A stretch of DNA of 64,000 nt from Hofstenia miamia (taxonomy: Eukaryota; Xenacoelomorpha; Acoela), in the NCBI GenBank assembly GCA_004352715.1, contig SCFE01000005.1, positions 1,524,845-1,588,844 on the forward strand. Reading direction: 5' to 3'. The notes under the pieces are model-generated. The model saw only the letters and a program-made list of their open reading frames with translations, ran no database searches and had not been told where the DNA came from. Both the position numbers and the translations under genes were made by a program. The number at the start of each line of letters is the position of its first letter. Position 1 is the stretch's first letter. Of the stretch, positions 54,985-64,000 are shown in pieces.

Positions 54985-55129
54985 TTGCATTTTTTACTTT
55001 TTTTTAGTTTTTACTTTCCCACATTAACTAACTTTACATTTTTTACTTTCCCACATACATTTTTTAGTTTTTACTTTCCCACATTAACTTAGTTTTTACT
55101 TTCCCACCCCACATACACTTACTTTGCAT
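54985..55129. repeat. T-rich minisatellite, TTTTTACTTTCCCACAT units
   Basis: About six 'tttttactttcccac' units up to the gap. It is continuous with the promoter-like repeat and shares 'taatttagttt' with 165-295. Confidence 0.8.
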
Positions 55130-56129
55130 NNNNNNNNNNNNNNNNNNNNNNNNNNNNNNNNNNNNNNNNNNNNNNNNNNNNNNNNNNNNNNNNNNNNNNN
55201 NNNNNNNNNNNNNNNNNNNNNNNNNNNNNNNNNNNNNNNNNNNNNNNNNNNNNNNNNNNNNNNNNNNNNNNNNNNNNNNNNNNNNNNNNNNNNNNNNNNN
55301 NNNNNNNNNNNNNNNNNNNNNNNNNNNNNNNNNNNNNNNNNNNNNNNNNNNNNNNNNNNNNNNNNNNNNNNNNNNNNNNNNNNNNNNNNNNNNNNNNNNN
55401 NNNNNNNNNNNNNNNNNNNNNNNNNNNNNNNNNNNNNNNNNNNNNNNNNNNNNNNNNNNNNNNNNNNNNNNNNNNNNNNNNNNNNNNNNNNNNNNNNNNN
55501 NNNNNNNNNNNNNNNNNNNNNNNNNNNNNNNNNNNNNNNNNNNNNNNNNNNNNNNNNNNNNNNNNNNNNNNNNNNNNNNNNNNNNNNNNNNNNNNNNNNN
55601 NNNNNNNNNNNNNNNNNNNNNNNNNNNNNNNNNNNNNNNNNNNNNNNNNNNNNNNNNNNNNNNNNNNNNNNNNNNNNNNNNNNNNNNNNNNNNNNNNNNN
55701 NNNNNNNNNNNNNNNNNNNNNNNNNNNNNNNNNNNNNNNNNNNNNNNNNNNNNNNNNNNNNNNNNNNNNNNNNNNNNNNNNNNNNNNNNNNNNNNNNNNN
55801 NNNNNNNNNNNNNNNNNNNNNNNNNNNNNNNNNNNNNNNNNNNNNNNNNNNNNNNNNNNNNNNNNNNNNNNNNNNNNNNNNNNNNNNNNNNNNNNNNNNN
55901 NNNNNNNNNNNNNNNNNNNNNNNNNNNNNNNNNNNNNNNNNNNNNNNNNNNNNNNNNNNNNNNNNNNNNNNNNNNNNNNNNNNNNNNNNNNNNNNNNNNN
56001 NNNNNNNNNNNNNNNNNNNNNNNNNNNNNNNNNNNNNNNNNNNNNNNNNNNNNNNNNNNNNNNNNNNNNNNNNNNNNNNNNNNNNNNNNNNNNNNNNNNN
56101 NNNNNNNNNNNNNNNNNNNNNNNNNNNNN
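55130..56129. other. Assembly gap (1,000 N)
   Basis: Default-length gap; CpG-exhausted DNA ends before it and CpG-normal DNA follows. 56,130-56,540 holds no gene. Confidence 1.
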
Positions 56130-56559
56130 ATATATGTAGATAGATATTTGCCGCGCTTTTTACCATGGAAACTGTATAGTGCAACGCTTATTGCGTAGTT
56201 TTCACCGCGCTTTGTACAAACCTCATAATACAAATCGCGGTTAGGTTATTTTCTGGTTAATGGGAGATTTGGTAAAATCGTTAATTGTCTATGCATTGGG
56301 ATATAAATATACACATTTAGGCAAAATATAGTTTGAGGCGTAGCCCAAACGTTTTCTATAGCCCTGTTAATTTTTGAAAAACTCAAATTTGCAATTACTG
56401 CTGCTGTATGTACAACATGGCTTATTAACACTGTTTTGTAGTTTAATTTAATTTGTTTTTTTGTATATTTTACCGTGCTTGTGTATTGTCGAAGTATAAT
56501 AGTTTTGTTTCCACTAGATTTTAATAGAAATTCCTACTCATTTTGAAAACTTTTTTGCT

Positions 56560-57620
56560 ACAAATAAATAAGAATAAGTTTATTAAACTGCCTCATAAAA
56601 GAAATACAAATAATTTAAAAATCACAAGTTTTTACCGCTCTAGTCGGGAAGGTAGACATACTCCTGTATGGGTTTGTCCTCATTCCAACACGCCTCAGAT
56701 TTCTATTATGTGGCGGGATCATCGTTTTAACGAGCGCATTCAGGGGGTGTTGGGAGTTCATCGACTTGTGCAGGAGTATTTTATCAACTCTTCTAATATT
56801 ACTTGCAACAGGTGTTTATGAAGACATCAGTTTTATCTTTATAGCTCTACGGTGCAATTGGTCCATTCAGTTCAGTGACGTGGCACTGCCTGATCCATAT
56901 CACTCAATGCCATAGGTGAGAATGCTGCTTACTAGGGAGTGATAAAGGGCCGAGAGTTCGTCATCTTTAAAATCTATTTGTTTTAGTTTAAGGAGGAGAT
57001 AAATGTGTTGTCGAGCTTTGGAGCACATTCTTTCAAAATGTGGGTTTAATGAGAGTCGGTTATTCATCGTGATCCCCAATATGGTTAATTCGACCACTGG
57101 TATAAAGTTTGTTGTTGTGTATGGATGAACGTCTCTTTTCAATGGGATAATAAATTCTTTGCATTTTCTTATATTTAAAATATACTTGTGTTTGTGCAAT
57201 CAATCAAAGATGTATTTTAGGAACCGCTAGCTTTTGTCATCATTAATTCGACATGCGCACAATGGGTATTTATCGTCAGCATACTTGACCAAAGCCGCTA
57301 AAGTTGTGAGATTTGTTGGTACCAGCAGCTTACTTGCGGTGCTTCTAAATTTATTGCAGTTTTATCTGATAGTTTCTTGTTTATTTAAACACATTGAGAT
57401 CGGTTTTTAAGAAAGTCACCATACCATGATACAATACACTTATGAAGTCCAGTTGATGAGGTACCCTATCAAAGGCTTTAGATAGGTCAAGGAAAAAGAG
57501 GCGAACCTAGTCACATCCTATCCTTGGTGTTTGTAGTCGTAAATACTAATTTCAATTGTGGTAACAGCTCAAAGCACCGGGCAATCATAGAGGTAATTGA
57601 TATCGGCTTTAGATCTGCTA
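56560..57620 (-). pseudogene. LINE ORF2: RT palm to C-terminus (copy 1 of pair)
   Basis: Minus strand from about 57,480: 'LDLSKAFDRVPHQLDF' (motif A), then frame-broken 'ALVKYADDKYPLCACRINDD' (YADD near 57,285), 'KHKYILNIRKCKEFIIPLKR', 'VELTILGITMNNRLSLNPHF', 'ALYHSLVSSILTYGIE', and the C-terminal 'HPLNALVKTMIPPHNRNLRR' down to about 56,600. This is a CR1/Jockey-like RT with a typical C-terminal tail. The plus-strand frame at 56,543-56,821 is its shadow. Frameshifts occur near 57,240 and 57,350, and stops after 'YGIE'. The 5' part is missing. Confidence 0.85.
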
Positions 57621-57848
57621 TGGTTGGGTTTCTTTTATGGAATTTTGAAGAGCTATATTTAACATCAAAGGTGTAAGGTGCACTTATATGAGCAATTTTG
57701 TTATTTAATCAAATTACATTTCATGTAAATAATGAAAAACAAATTATGTACAAAGAGTGAGTATTGCGTGGTGCAAGTGTACAAAGCGCTGTTATTGGCA
57801 AGAAAAAGTGTACCAAGAGTGGTGTATTAGTATATATATGTATATATN

Positions 57849-58640
57849 GTGAGAATGCTGCTTACTAGGGAGTGATAAAGGGCCGAGAGTTCGTCATCTT
57901 TAAAATCTATTTGTTTTAGTTTAAGGAGGAGATAAATGTTTTGTCGAGCTTTGGAGCAAATTCTTTCAATATGTGGGTTAAATGAGAGTCGGTTATTGAT
58001 CGTGATCCCCGATATGGTTAATTCGACCACTGGTATAAAGTTTGTTGTTTATGGATGAACGTCTGGTTTAATGGGATAATAAATTCTTTGCATTTTCTTG
58101 TATTTAAAATATATTTGTGTTTGTGCAGCCAATCAAGAATGTATTTCAGGAATAGGGTATTTATCATCAGCATACTTGACCAAAGCCGCTATGGTTGAGA
58201 GATTTCTTGGTACCCGCAGTTTACTTGTGGTTTTGTAGAGTTGAAAAGTGTTTGACCAGATATGGATCCTTGCGGTGCTCCAAAATTTATTGCAGTTTCA
58301 TCTGAAAGTTTGTTGTTTATTTGAACACACTGAGATCGGTTCTTAAGAAAGTCACCATACCATAATACAATACACTTGTGAAGTGCAGGAATAGTTAATA
58401 CTTTCGACGATTAGTTGATGAGGCACCCTATCAAATGTTTTAGATAGGTCAAGGGAAAAGACGAACATAGTCACATCCTCGGTGTTTGTAGTAGTAAAAA
58501 AGATTTTCAATTGTGATTACATCTGAAGATGTTGAACCAAGTGGTCGGAATCCAAATTGATTCAGCTCAAGCAATTTCTCATAATGGTGCATAAAGAAAA
58601 ATTTTTGCACTATCCACTCAAATCACCGGGCGATCACTTG
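57849..58640 (-). pseudogene. LINE ORF2: RT palm (copy 2 of pair)
   Basis: Same LINE as 56,560-57,620, separated by a single N at 57,848. It reaches further 5': 'LNQFGFRPLGSTSSDVITIE' near 58,560, 'DLSKTFDRVPHQLIVESINY' near 58,430, 'INFGAPQGSISGQTLF' near 58,270 (motif B), 'ALVKYADDKYP' near 58,175 and 'VELTISGITINNRLSFNPHI' to the N. A few percent divergence and indels separate the two. The pair is either a tandem duplication or two haplotypes laid end to end; the second is more likely given the other single-N joins. Frameshifts make it inactive. Confidence 0.85.
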
Positions 58641-58824
58641 TGGTAATTGATATCGGCCTCAGATCTGCAATGGTTGGAATTTTAAAGAGCTATATTAAAC
58701 ATCAAAGGTTTATTATGCACTTAGAATGCGCAATTTTGTTGTTTAATCAAATTACATTTGATGTAAATAATGAAAAACTAATTATGTACAGAGAGCGCGT
58801 ATTGCGTGTTGCACTATATATATA
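58641..58824. repeat. Flank shared with 57,590-57,790
   Basis: 'gatatcggcctcagatctgc' and 'aatcaaattacattt' recur at 57,600-57,740, i.e. the sequence 5' of both LINE copies is also duplicated. It ends in (TA)n and a 238-N gap. Confidence 0.7.
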
Positions 58825-59062
58825 NNNNNNNNNNNNNNNNNNNNNNNNNNNNNNNNNNNNNNNNNNNNNNNNNNNNNNNNNNNNNNNNNNNNNNNNNNNN
58901 NNNNNNNNNNNNNNNNNNNNNNNNNNNNNNNNNNNNNNNNNNNNNNNNNNNNNNNNNNNNNNNNNNNNNNNNNNNNNNNNNNNNNNNNNNNNNNNNNNNN
59001 NNNNNNNNNNNNNNNNNNNNNNNNNNNNNNNNNNNNNNNNNNNNNNNNNNNNNNNNNNNNNN
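58825..59062. other. Assembly gap (238 N)
   Basis: Bounded by (TA)n on the left and (TG)n on the right. Confidence 1.
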
Positions 59063-59082
59063 TGTGTGTGTGTGTGTAGGGT

Positions 59083-60372
59083 TACCCATAATGATTGTAA
59101 TTTTTCGTCGTCACGCTAAGTAAGAAAACACAAAGTCATATAAATTTAAATTAATTTAACGAACAAACATATTTTGGAGTTTTACAATAAGTGTTTAAAT
59201 TATCCGCCACTCTGATTAACACAACGCTTAATACGATTTTGTGATCCGCCGCACACAACTCATTGATTGTAACCTTTTTGATTTCTTCACTGATTTTTTC
59301 CTTCAATTCAGCGATGGATGTGGGACGAAAGTTATGATTCACCTTGGCTTTTACGCAAACCAAAAGTAAAAACCTATCGGGGTAAGGTCCGGTGATCTTG
59401 GAGGCCAAGGGACAGCATAGCCGCGGCCGATAACCCGTTCCAGCGATAACTGAGTTTGCAGAAAGTGTCGAACAATTGTACCATAATGAGGTGGTGCACC
59501 ATCGTGCTGAAACAATACTATCTCGATTTTACGTCTTCAGCGTAAATCAGGGCACATTTGTTCAGAGAGCATCTCCTGATATCGTTGAGTTGTGATGGTG
59601 TCTTCAAAAATAATGAGTGTTAGTTTGTCCGTAGCAGAGAATCCCATTCACATGGTTAAATGCAGACCTTGCGTTAAATTTCGGTGTGGATTCTCAAACG
59701 ACCATATAATGCAATTATGACGATTAACTGTACCATCAATTGTGAAATGAGGTTCGTCCCACCAGAATTGATTCCATTTGATACAAATTCTGTTGTACCC
59801 AGTGAGAGAAATGAAACCGCTTTGGATAATCTGCTGTCGTTATCGATTGGGTTAATGTTATATGGTATAGATGCATACCCAAGTTGCGCATTATGCGATG
59901 TACTGAAGTCTGGGGAATTTCCATATCGCGAGATATTTATGATGTGCTGCTCGCATATCTGTGAATGTTCTTTGATTGTAGGCGCTTTAATGAACCATGC
60001 ACGAGCTGTGCTTTATCACCTTCTAGTGATGGGCGACATGATGAGGTGCAATCATGGAGAGTTTTAGTCTCTTCAAATTTCTTTATTAAGCGAGTTATAA
60101 CATTAAGAGGAAAGGGATCATTATGAAATTCGTGATAGTTTTTTGTAGGCACGTATGACTGCAGTGGGACTCCTGCATAAAACAGTTGAACTGTCTCCAA
60201 TCTCGTTTAAATATCCATCTAAAATAAAATTGAAATTAAATATAAAATAATAATAAAGCAATAATAAAATACAAAACCCCAAATATACATCTATGTAAAC
60301 AAACATTTATTTTGGCAACTTTCTAAAGTGTTCTTCAATACAGTTGCAAATTACTTATACACATTATGGGGT
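59083..60372 (-). mobile_element. Mariner-family DNA transposon, near full length
   Basis: Inverted 'cccataatg' at 59,085-59,093 and 'cattatggg' at 60,362-60,370 lie near the ends; length ~1.29 kb is typical of mariner. The flanks are TG/TA repeats, compatible with TA target choice. The minus-strand transposase fills the interior. Confidence 0.75.
59151..60200 (-). pseudogene. Mariner transposase, DD37D-spaced, frameshifted
   Basis: The N-terminal helix-turn-helix region reads 'NVITRLIKKFEETKTLHDCT' and 'MEIPQTSVHRIMRNLGMHLY'. The catalytic region has 'NLYQMESILVGRTSFHN' (first catalytic site, Asp not evident), 'IVLFQHDGAPPHYGTIVRHF' (second Asp) and 'WPPRSPDLTPIGFYFW' (third Asp), with 37 residues between the last two by my count, as in maT-like (DD37D) elements. 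A one-base frameshift follows; the tail continues as 'VKAKVNHNFRPTSIAELKEK' to the stop at 59,151. At least three frameshifts or stops show the copy is dead. Confidence 0.8.
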
Positions 60373-60396
60373 GCTTTGTATATATATATATATATA

Positions 60397-60798
60397 NNNN
60401 NNNNNNNNNNNNNNNNNNNNNNNNNNNNNNNNNNNNNNNNNNNNNNNNNNNNNNNNNNNNNNNNNNNNNNNNNNNNNNNNNNNNNNNNNNNNNNNNNNNN
60501 NNNNNNNNNNNNNNNNNNNNNNNNNNNNNNNNNNNNNNNNNNNNNNNNNNNNNNNNNNNNNNNNNNNNNNNNNNNNNNNNNNNNNNNNNNNNNNNNNNNN
60601 NNNNNNNNNNNNNNNNNNNNNNNNNNNNNNNNNNNNNNNNNNNNNNNNNNNNNNNNNNNNNNNNNNNNNNNNNNNNNNNNNNNNNNNNNNNNNNNNNNNN
60701 NNNNNNNNNNNNNNNNNNNNNNNNNNNNNNNNNNNNNNNNNNNNNNNNNNNNNNNNNNNNNNNNNNNNNNNNNNNNNNNNNNNNNNNNNNNNNNNNNN
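60397..60798. other. Assembly gap (402 N)
   Basis: Preceded by (TA)n; removes the RT of the following LINE. Confidence 1.
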
Positions 60799-61294
60799 GC
60801 TATTTGCCCTTTTCCGTAATGTTCCTTTTAATACCTCGTCCGCTGTGAAACTCTCTTTGTTCAAGTCCATTCCTCGCGCCATTCTTCTCTACGCGTCTCC
60901 TTGTTGGTGGCCTTCTCGTGCTTTGTTCCACTCCATGGAACGTTTCCAGAAACGCGCTTTCAAATGGATTTCCTCTTTGGACTATAAAGACGCTCTGCTG
61001 AAATTCTCCACTCTCCCGCTGTCACTCTACTTCCATGCCTGTGATCTCCTTCTGTTCAATCGACTACTGACTCGCAAATTGGATCTTGATCCTTTTGATT
61101 TCATTAAGTTCTCTAATTCCTGCTGCACTCGCTCTGATGATGTTGTCACCTTCTCCATTCGTCGTACAAAGAAACATGGCACCCTTCACTCGTTTTTCAA
61201 TCGTGCTTGTACTGCCGCTAATTACATCTTGATCTCAACCCTCCAACAGCGATTGATTTCTTTTCCCCGCCACCGAGCTTCAAGAAATCTTTGA
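60799..61294 (+). pseudogene. LINE ORF2 C-terminal region
   Basis: 165 open codons from the gap: 'VKLSLFKSIPRAILLYASPC', 'ALFHSMERFQKRAFKWISS', 'PLSLYFHACDLLLFNRLLTR' and 'RRTKKHGTLHSFFNRACTAA', the post-RT thumb and tail of a CR1/L2/Jockey-like LINE. The frame is intact to the stop at 61,294, and base composition is richer in C/G than the surroundings, so this copy looks younger than the other LINEs here. RT and endonuclease are in or beyond the gap. Confidence 0.8.
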
Positions 61295-61444
61295 TGGCTT
61301 TCCTCTTTGCTGAGCCCTTCTCCAACTTCGCCTACTCTTCCATTTGCTCCTATTTCATCTCCTGTAACTGTCCTCGCTGCCGTAAAACTTGACTTGTTTT
61401 GATTTATTTTTGTTGTGTATGCCTTCAGCGGCTAAATAAAATCA

Positions 61445-61479
<35 letters not shown>

Positions 61480-62659
61480 TATCGCTCTTTACTATGGTAA
61501 ATACAAATACCTTAAATTTCGAGGGAATTGGTCTGAAATTTAGCGGGAATCACACTTTTCCCCAAAATACCTATTTTGTGGTAATTTCTCCCGCAGTATT
61601 TTCTTGAACTTAAATTAAATTAAAGAGACACTGCCATGCAAAGATTTATGTTTGGAATCGCGGTCATGATGAGGTTTTTAGAGAGCATTTAGCGGGAGAT
61701 ATATATATATATATATATATGCGTATGTAAACAAACTCATTCTTGCGCTATGTACTATGGAATTTTGCGAAAAGTGTACTAAGCGCAAGCTGAGCCAATT
61801 TTCCCATAGTACAACTTAGCAGTTTGATATTAAGAAATGTTTTTCACAATATTTATATATTAGGAAATGTCCACATCCACATAACTGAAAAACACTTTTT
61901 CTAACATTTTCAAATTCATATATTATTTTAAAAAAATTGGCGATTCTATATATCAAATTATTCGCGCATTGTAGACTTTACAAATTTGAAATCATTAAAA
62001 ATGCAAGTGCACGTAAATATTCAGTTTGAAAATGACTAACGCATCGGAAGTCTCCATTTAGAACAAATGTCACGTAAACATTTTACGCGCTTAGTTTTAA
62101 TCGCGAAATTTTGTTATGTTGTAATTACTCTTTGCATATCATGGAAATTAATCAATGTTTATAGGCGCTTAAATACATTCAATAGCACGGATTTAGCTCC
62201 TTAAATTTTATAGAATCATGCTTCTAACATGTATAAATTGCATTTGATACGACCTGCTCGTTCAGTAAGTTTTCAAAATTGTATTATCAATATTCAATTG
62301 TAGCATTGTTTACTTATTTGGATTAATATAAACATTTTGTTTTTTTAACTTTCTCTTTTTCTTGGATGAATTACTTCAATATCCAGTGTTCTTTTAATGC
62401 ATTCATCAAATGCCAGTTTGGACTCTAAAATTGGCATTTTAGTTGGAAATATTGGTTAAAAGTTAATACTTCGCATTAAATAATAATAATAATAATAATA
62501 AGATGGCTTTCCTCTTTGCTGAGCCCTTCTCCAACTTCGCCTACTCTTCCATTTGCTCCTATTTCATCTCCTGTAACTGTCCTCGCTGCCGTAAAACTTG
62601 ACTTGTTTTGATTTATTTTTGTTGTGTATGCCTTCAGCGGCTAAATAAAATCATTTATT

Positions 62660-62691
<32 letters not shown>

Positions 62692-62898
62692 TATTTCGCT
62701 CTTTACTATGGTAAATACAAATACCTTAAATTTCGAGGGAATTGGTCTGAAATTTAGCGGGAATCACACTTTTCCCCAAAATACCTATTTTGTGGTAATT
62801 TCTCCCGCAGTATTTTCTTGAACTTAAATTAAATTAAAGAGACACTGCCATGCAAAGATTTATGTTTGGAATCGCGGTCATGATGAGGTTTTTAGAGA
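61289..62898. repeat. Direct duplication: 61,289-61,690 equals 62,503-62,898
   Basis: The LINE 3' end, its tail and about 210 bp of non-LINE flank ('tcgctctttactatggtaaa', 'gaatcgcggtcatgatgagg') recur almost identically, differing mainly in microsatellite length. The second copy ends at the single N at 62,899. Because flanking DNA is included, this is not a second LINE insertion. Between the copies (61,740-62,470) I see no gene. Confidence 0.85.
61295..61485 (+). repeat. LINE 3' UTR with (ATT)n tail
   Basis: 'cttcagcggctaaataaaat' followed by ATT triplets and a (TA)n run. Triplet tails are usual for CR1/L2/I-type LINEs. Confidence 0.75.
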
Positions 62899-62899
62899 N

Positions 62900-64000
62900 G
62901 GACAACAGGCGGACTCCACAATCGGGAGTGTGGACTCGAGAGGTGGCAGTATAGGATCCACACAGACCAACGGCATAAGTGGACAGATGAGCAGAACAGG
63001 ACAGCATTGGAGTGTTACAGAAGAAGCAGGCCAGATGAGAGGGGTTACAGGAAGAGAATGTTGGAAGAATGGAGGAAGACAGGAATGGGATTAGAGGTTA
63101 CAGAGCAGAGGGTTGCAGGGCAAGTGAGAAAGTTACAGTTGGATGAGAGTAGGGGGAAAAAGAGAGTTGAACAGGCTAAGCAAAGGGAAGATGAAGTGAT
63201 AGATGTTGAGACAGAAGTGGCAGAAGCAGCAGAACCAGGAGATGCAGAAACTGAAGCAGCAATCAAGGAAAAGATGAAGGAAGAAATAGGTGAGAGAACT
63301 AGGTTGCCAGTTCCAAGTGGAGTTAAGAGAAGTAAGCTAGCAGTAGAGACAGCAAAAGTCAATAAAGTGCTGGAGAGGATAGTTGTAAGGAGTGTTACAG
63401 AAGTAAATAGCTTAGTATATGCAGGTGCATGTGAGGTGCTGAAGAATGTAGGCATGGAAATGAAGAAGAAAAGGCGACAAGAAGATAAGGGAGACAGAAA
63501 GCCAGCATGGGAAAGAAGAATTGAGAATAAAGTGGCAAAAATTAGGCAGCAAATAGGGAAGATCAGGACAAGTAAGGCAGTGCAGGACAGGTGCAGGGTA
63601 GGTAAGGGGAAGACTATAGAAACTGCAAGAGAAGAGCTTAAGCAGAGATTAGTTGCAGAAGCTGAGAAACTGAGAAAGTATAGGGCAAGGGCAAAGCAGG
63701 CAAGAGACAATATGAAGTTTGAGACCCAAGAAGGAAGATTCTACAAAGAACTAGATGCAGGAGGAAAGGCTACAGCTAAAGCAGGTGAAGACGCAGTAAG
63801 GTTCTGGGAGAATATATGGGGAAGTGCAGGACCAGAGATAGAGAGTGTACAGATGCAGAAAGAAGTCAGGCAAGAAGAAGTAATCACAACAACTGTAAGG
63901 CTGAAGGAGGCTCTAAAGAAGAACTGGAAGGCGCCAGGCAGAGATGAGGTACATGGGTATTGGCTGAAGAAGTTCACAAGTGTTCATGAGAGACTAGCAG
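62900..64000 (+). CDS. R4-like RLE retroelement, copy C, N-terminus to start of RT (runs off window)
   Basis: Starts abruptly at the single N. A 7-bp deletion near 62,968 relative to copy B shifts the extreme N-terminus, but from 'RHKWTDEQ' onward one frame stays open to the window end, over 340 codons: 'YRKRMLEEWRKTGMGLEVTE', the coiled 'QREDEVIDVETEVAEAAEPG', 'SVTEVNSLVYAGACEVLKNV', 'KRRQEDKGDRKPAWERRIEN', 'TAREELKQRLVAEAEKLRKY', 'NWKAPGRDEVHGYWLKKF'. It shows that the family has one long ORF and that the two overlapping frames of copy B are a frameshift artefact. Catalytic RT motifs and the endonuclease lie beyond 64,000. Confidence 0.8.

Noticed and set aside
56543-56821. 92-codon plus-strand ORF
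   Set aside because: The minus strand encodes the LINE C-terminal tail over the same bases.

Overview
This is an AT-rich invertebrate-type metazoan scaffold made almost entirely of transposable-element debris. I find no intact host gene, no bona fide rRNA or tRNA gene, no CRISPR array and no bacterial operon. The eukaryotic call rests on Ty3/gypsy pol, several LINE reverse transcriptases, mariner/Tc1 transposases, RLE-type non-LTR elements, hAT-like MITEs, and (TA)n, (AAT)n and (TATG)n microsatellites. I cannot name the species. Seven blocks of N and five single-N joins mark a draft assembly, and most single-N joins are flanked by near-identical duplicated sequence that looks like unmerged haplotypes.

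Layout. 1-8.9 kb: mariner tail, a gag-like/ORF2-like pair facing a reverse transcriptase ORF tail to tail, an unidentified ORF, and pieces of three LINEs. 9.9-12.5 kb: gypsy copy 1 (minus). 12.6-13.5 kb: a MITE with eight copies of a 13-mer. 13.5-16.9 kb: copy A of an R4/Dong-like restriction-like-endonuclease (RLE) retroelement. 16.9-21.5 kb: nearly CpG-free DNA with an LTR, primer-binding site and decayed gag-like region. 22.7-31.5 kb: CpG-normal non-coding DNA with local repeats. 31.5-34.8 kb: R4-like copy B in an (AAT)n tract. 35-42.5 kb: non-coding DNA with LINE and Tc1 scraps. 42.5-54.8 kb: a second nearly CpG-free block holding nested hAT-like MITEs, two solo LTRs and gypsy copy 2 (minus). 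54.8-62.9 kb: a promoter-like repeat, LINE copies, and a full-length dead mariner. 62.9-64 kb: R4-like copy C, the least damaged, running off the window.

The most unusual signals are: (1) near-total CpG exhaustion (three CG in about 4.6 kb and three in about 10.4 kb) beside CpG-normal DNA, with the right edge of each block at a copy of the same 110-bp element; (2) that element, which has two inverted CCAAT boxes and a TATA-like run, plus a CRE in the longer copy; (3) an RLE retroelement family sitting in TAA microsatellites; (4) a layered transposon nest whose target-site duplications can still be read; (5) a six-copy motif cluster (24.67-25.52 kb) and a convergent gag/RT arrangement that I cannot assign to a known element.

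Nothing here forms a cooperating host pathway. Where genes work together it is as parts of one retroelement: protease, RT, RNase H and integrase in gypsy; the DNA-binding N-terminus, RT and endonuclease in the R4-like family.
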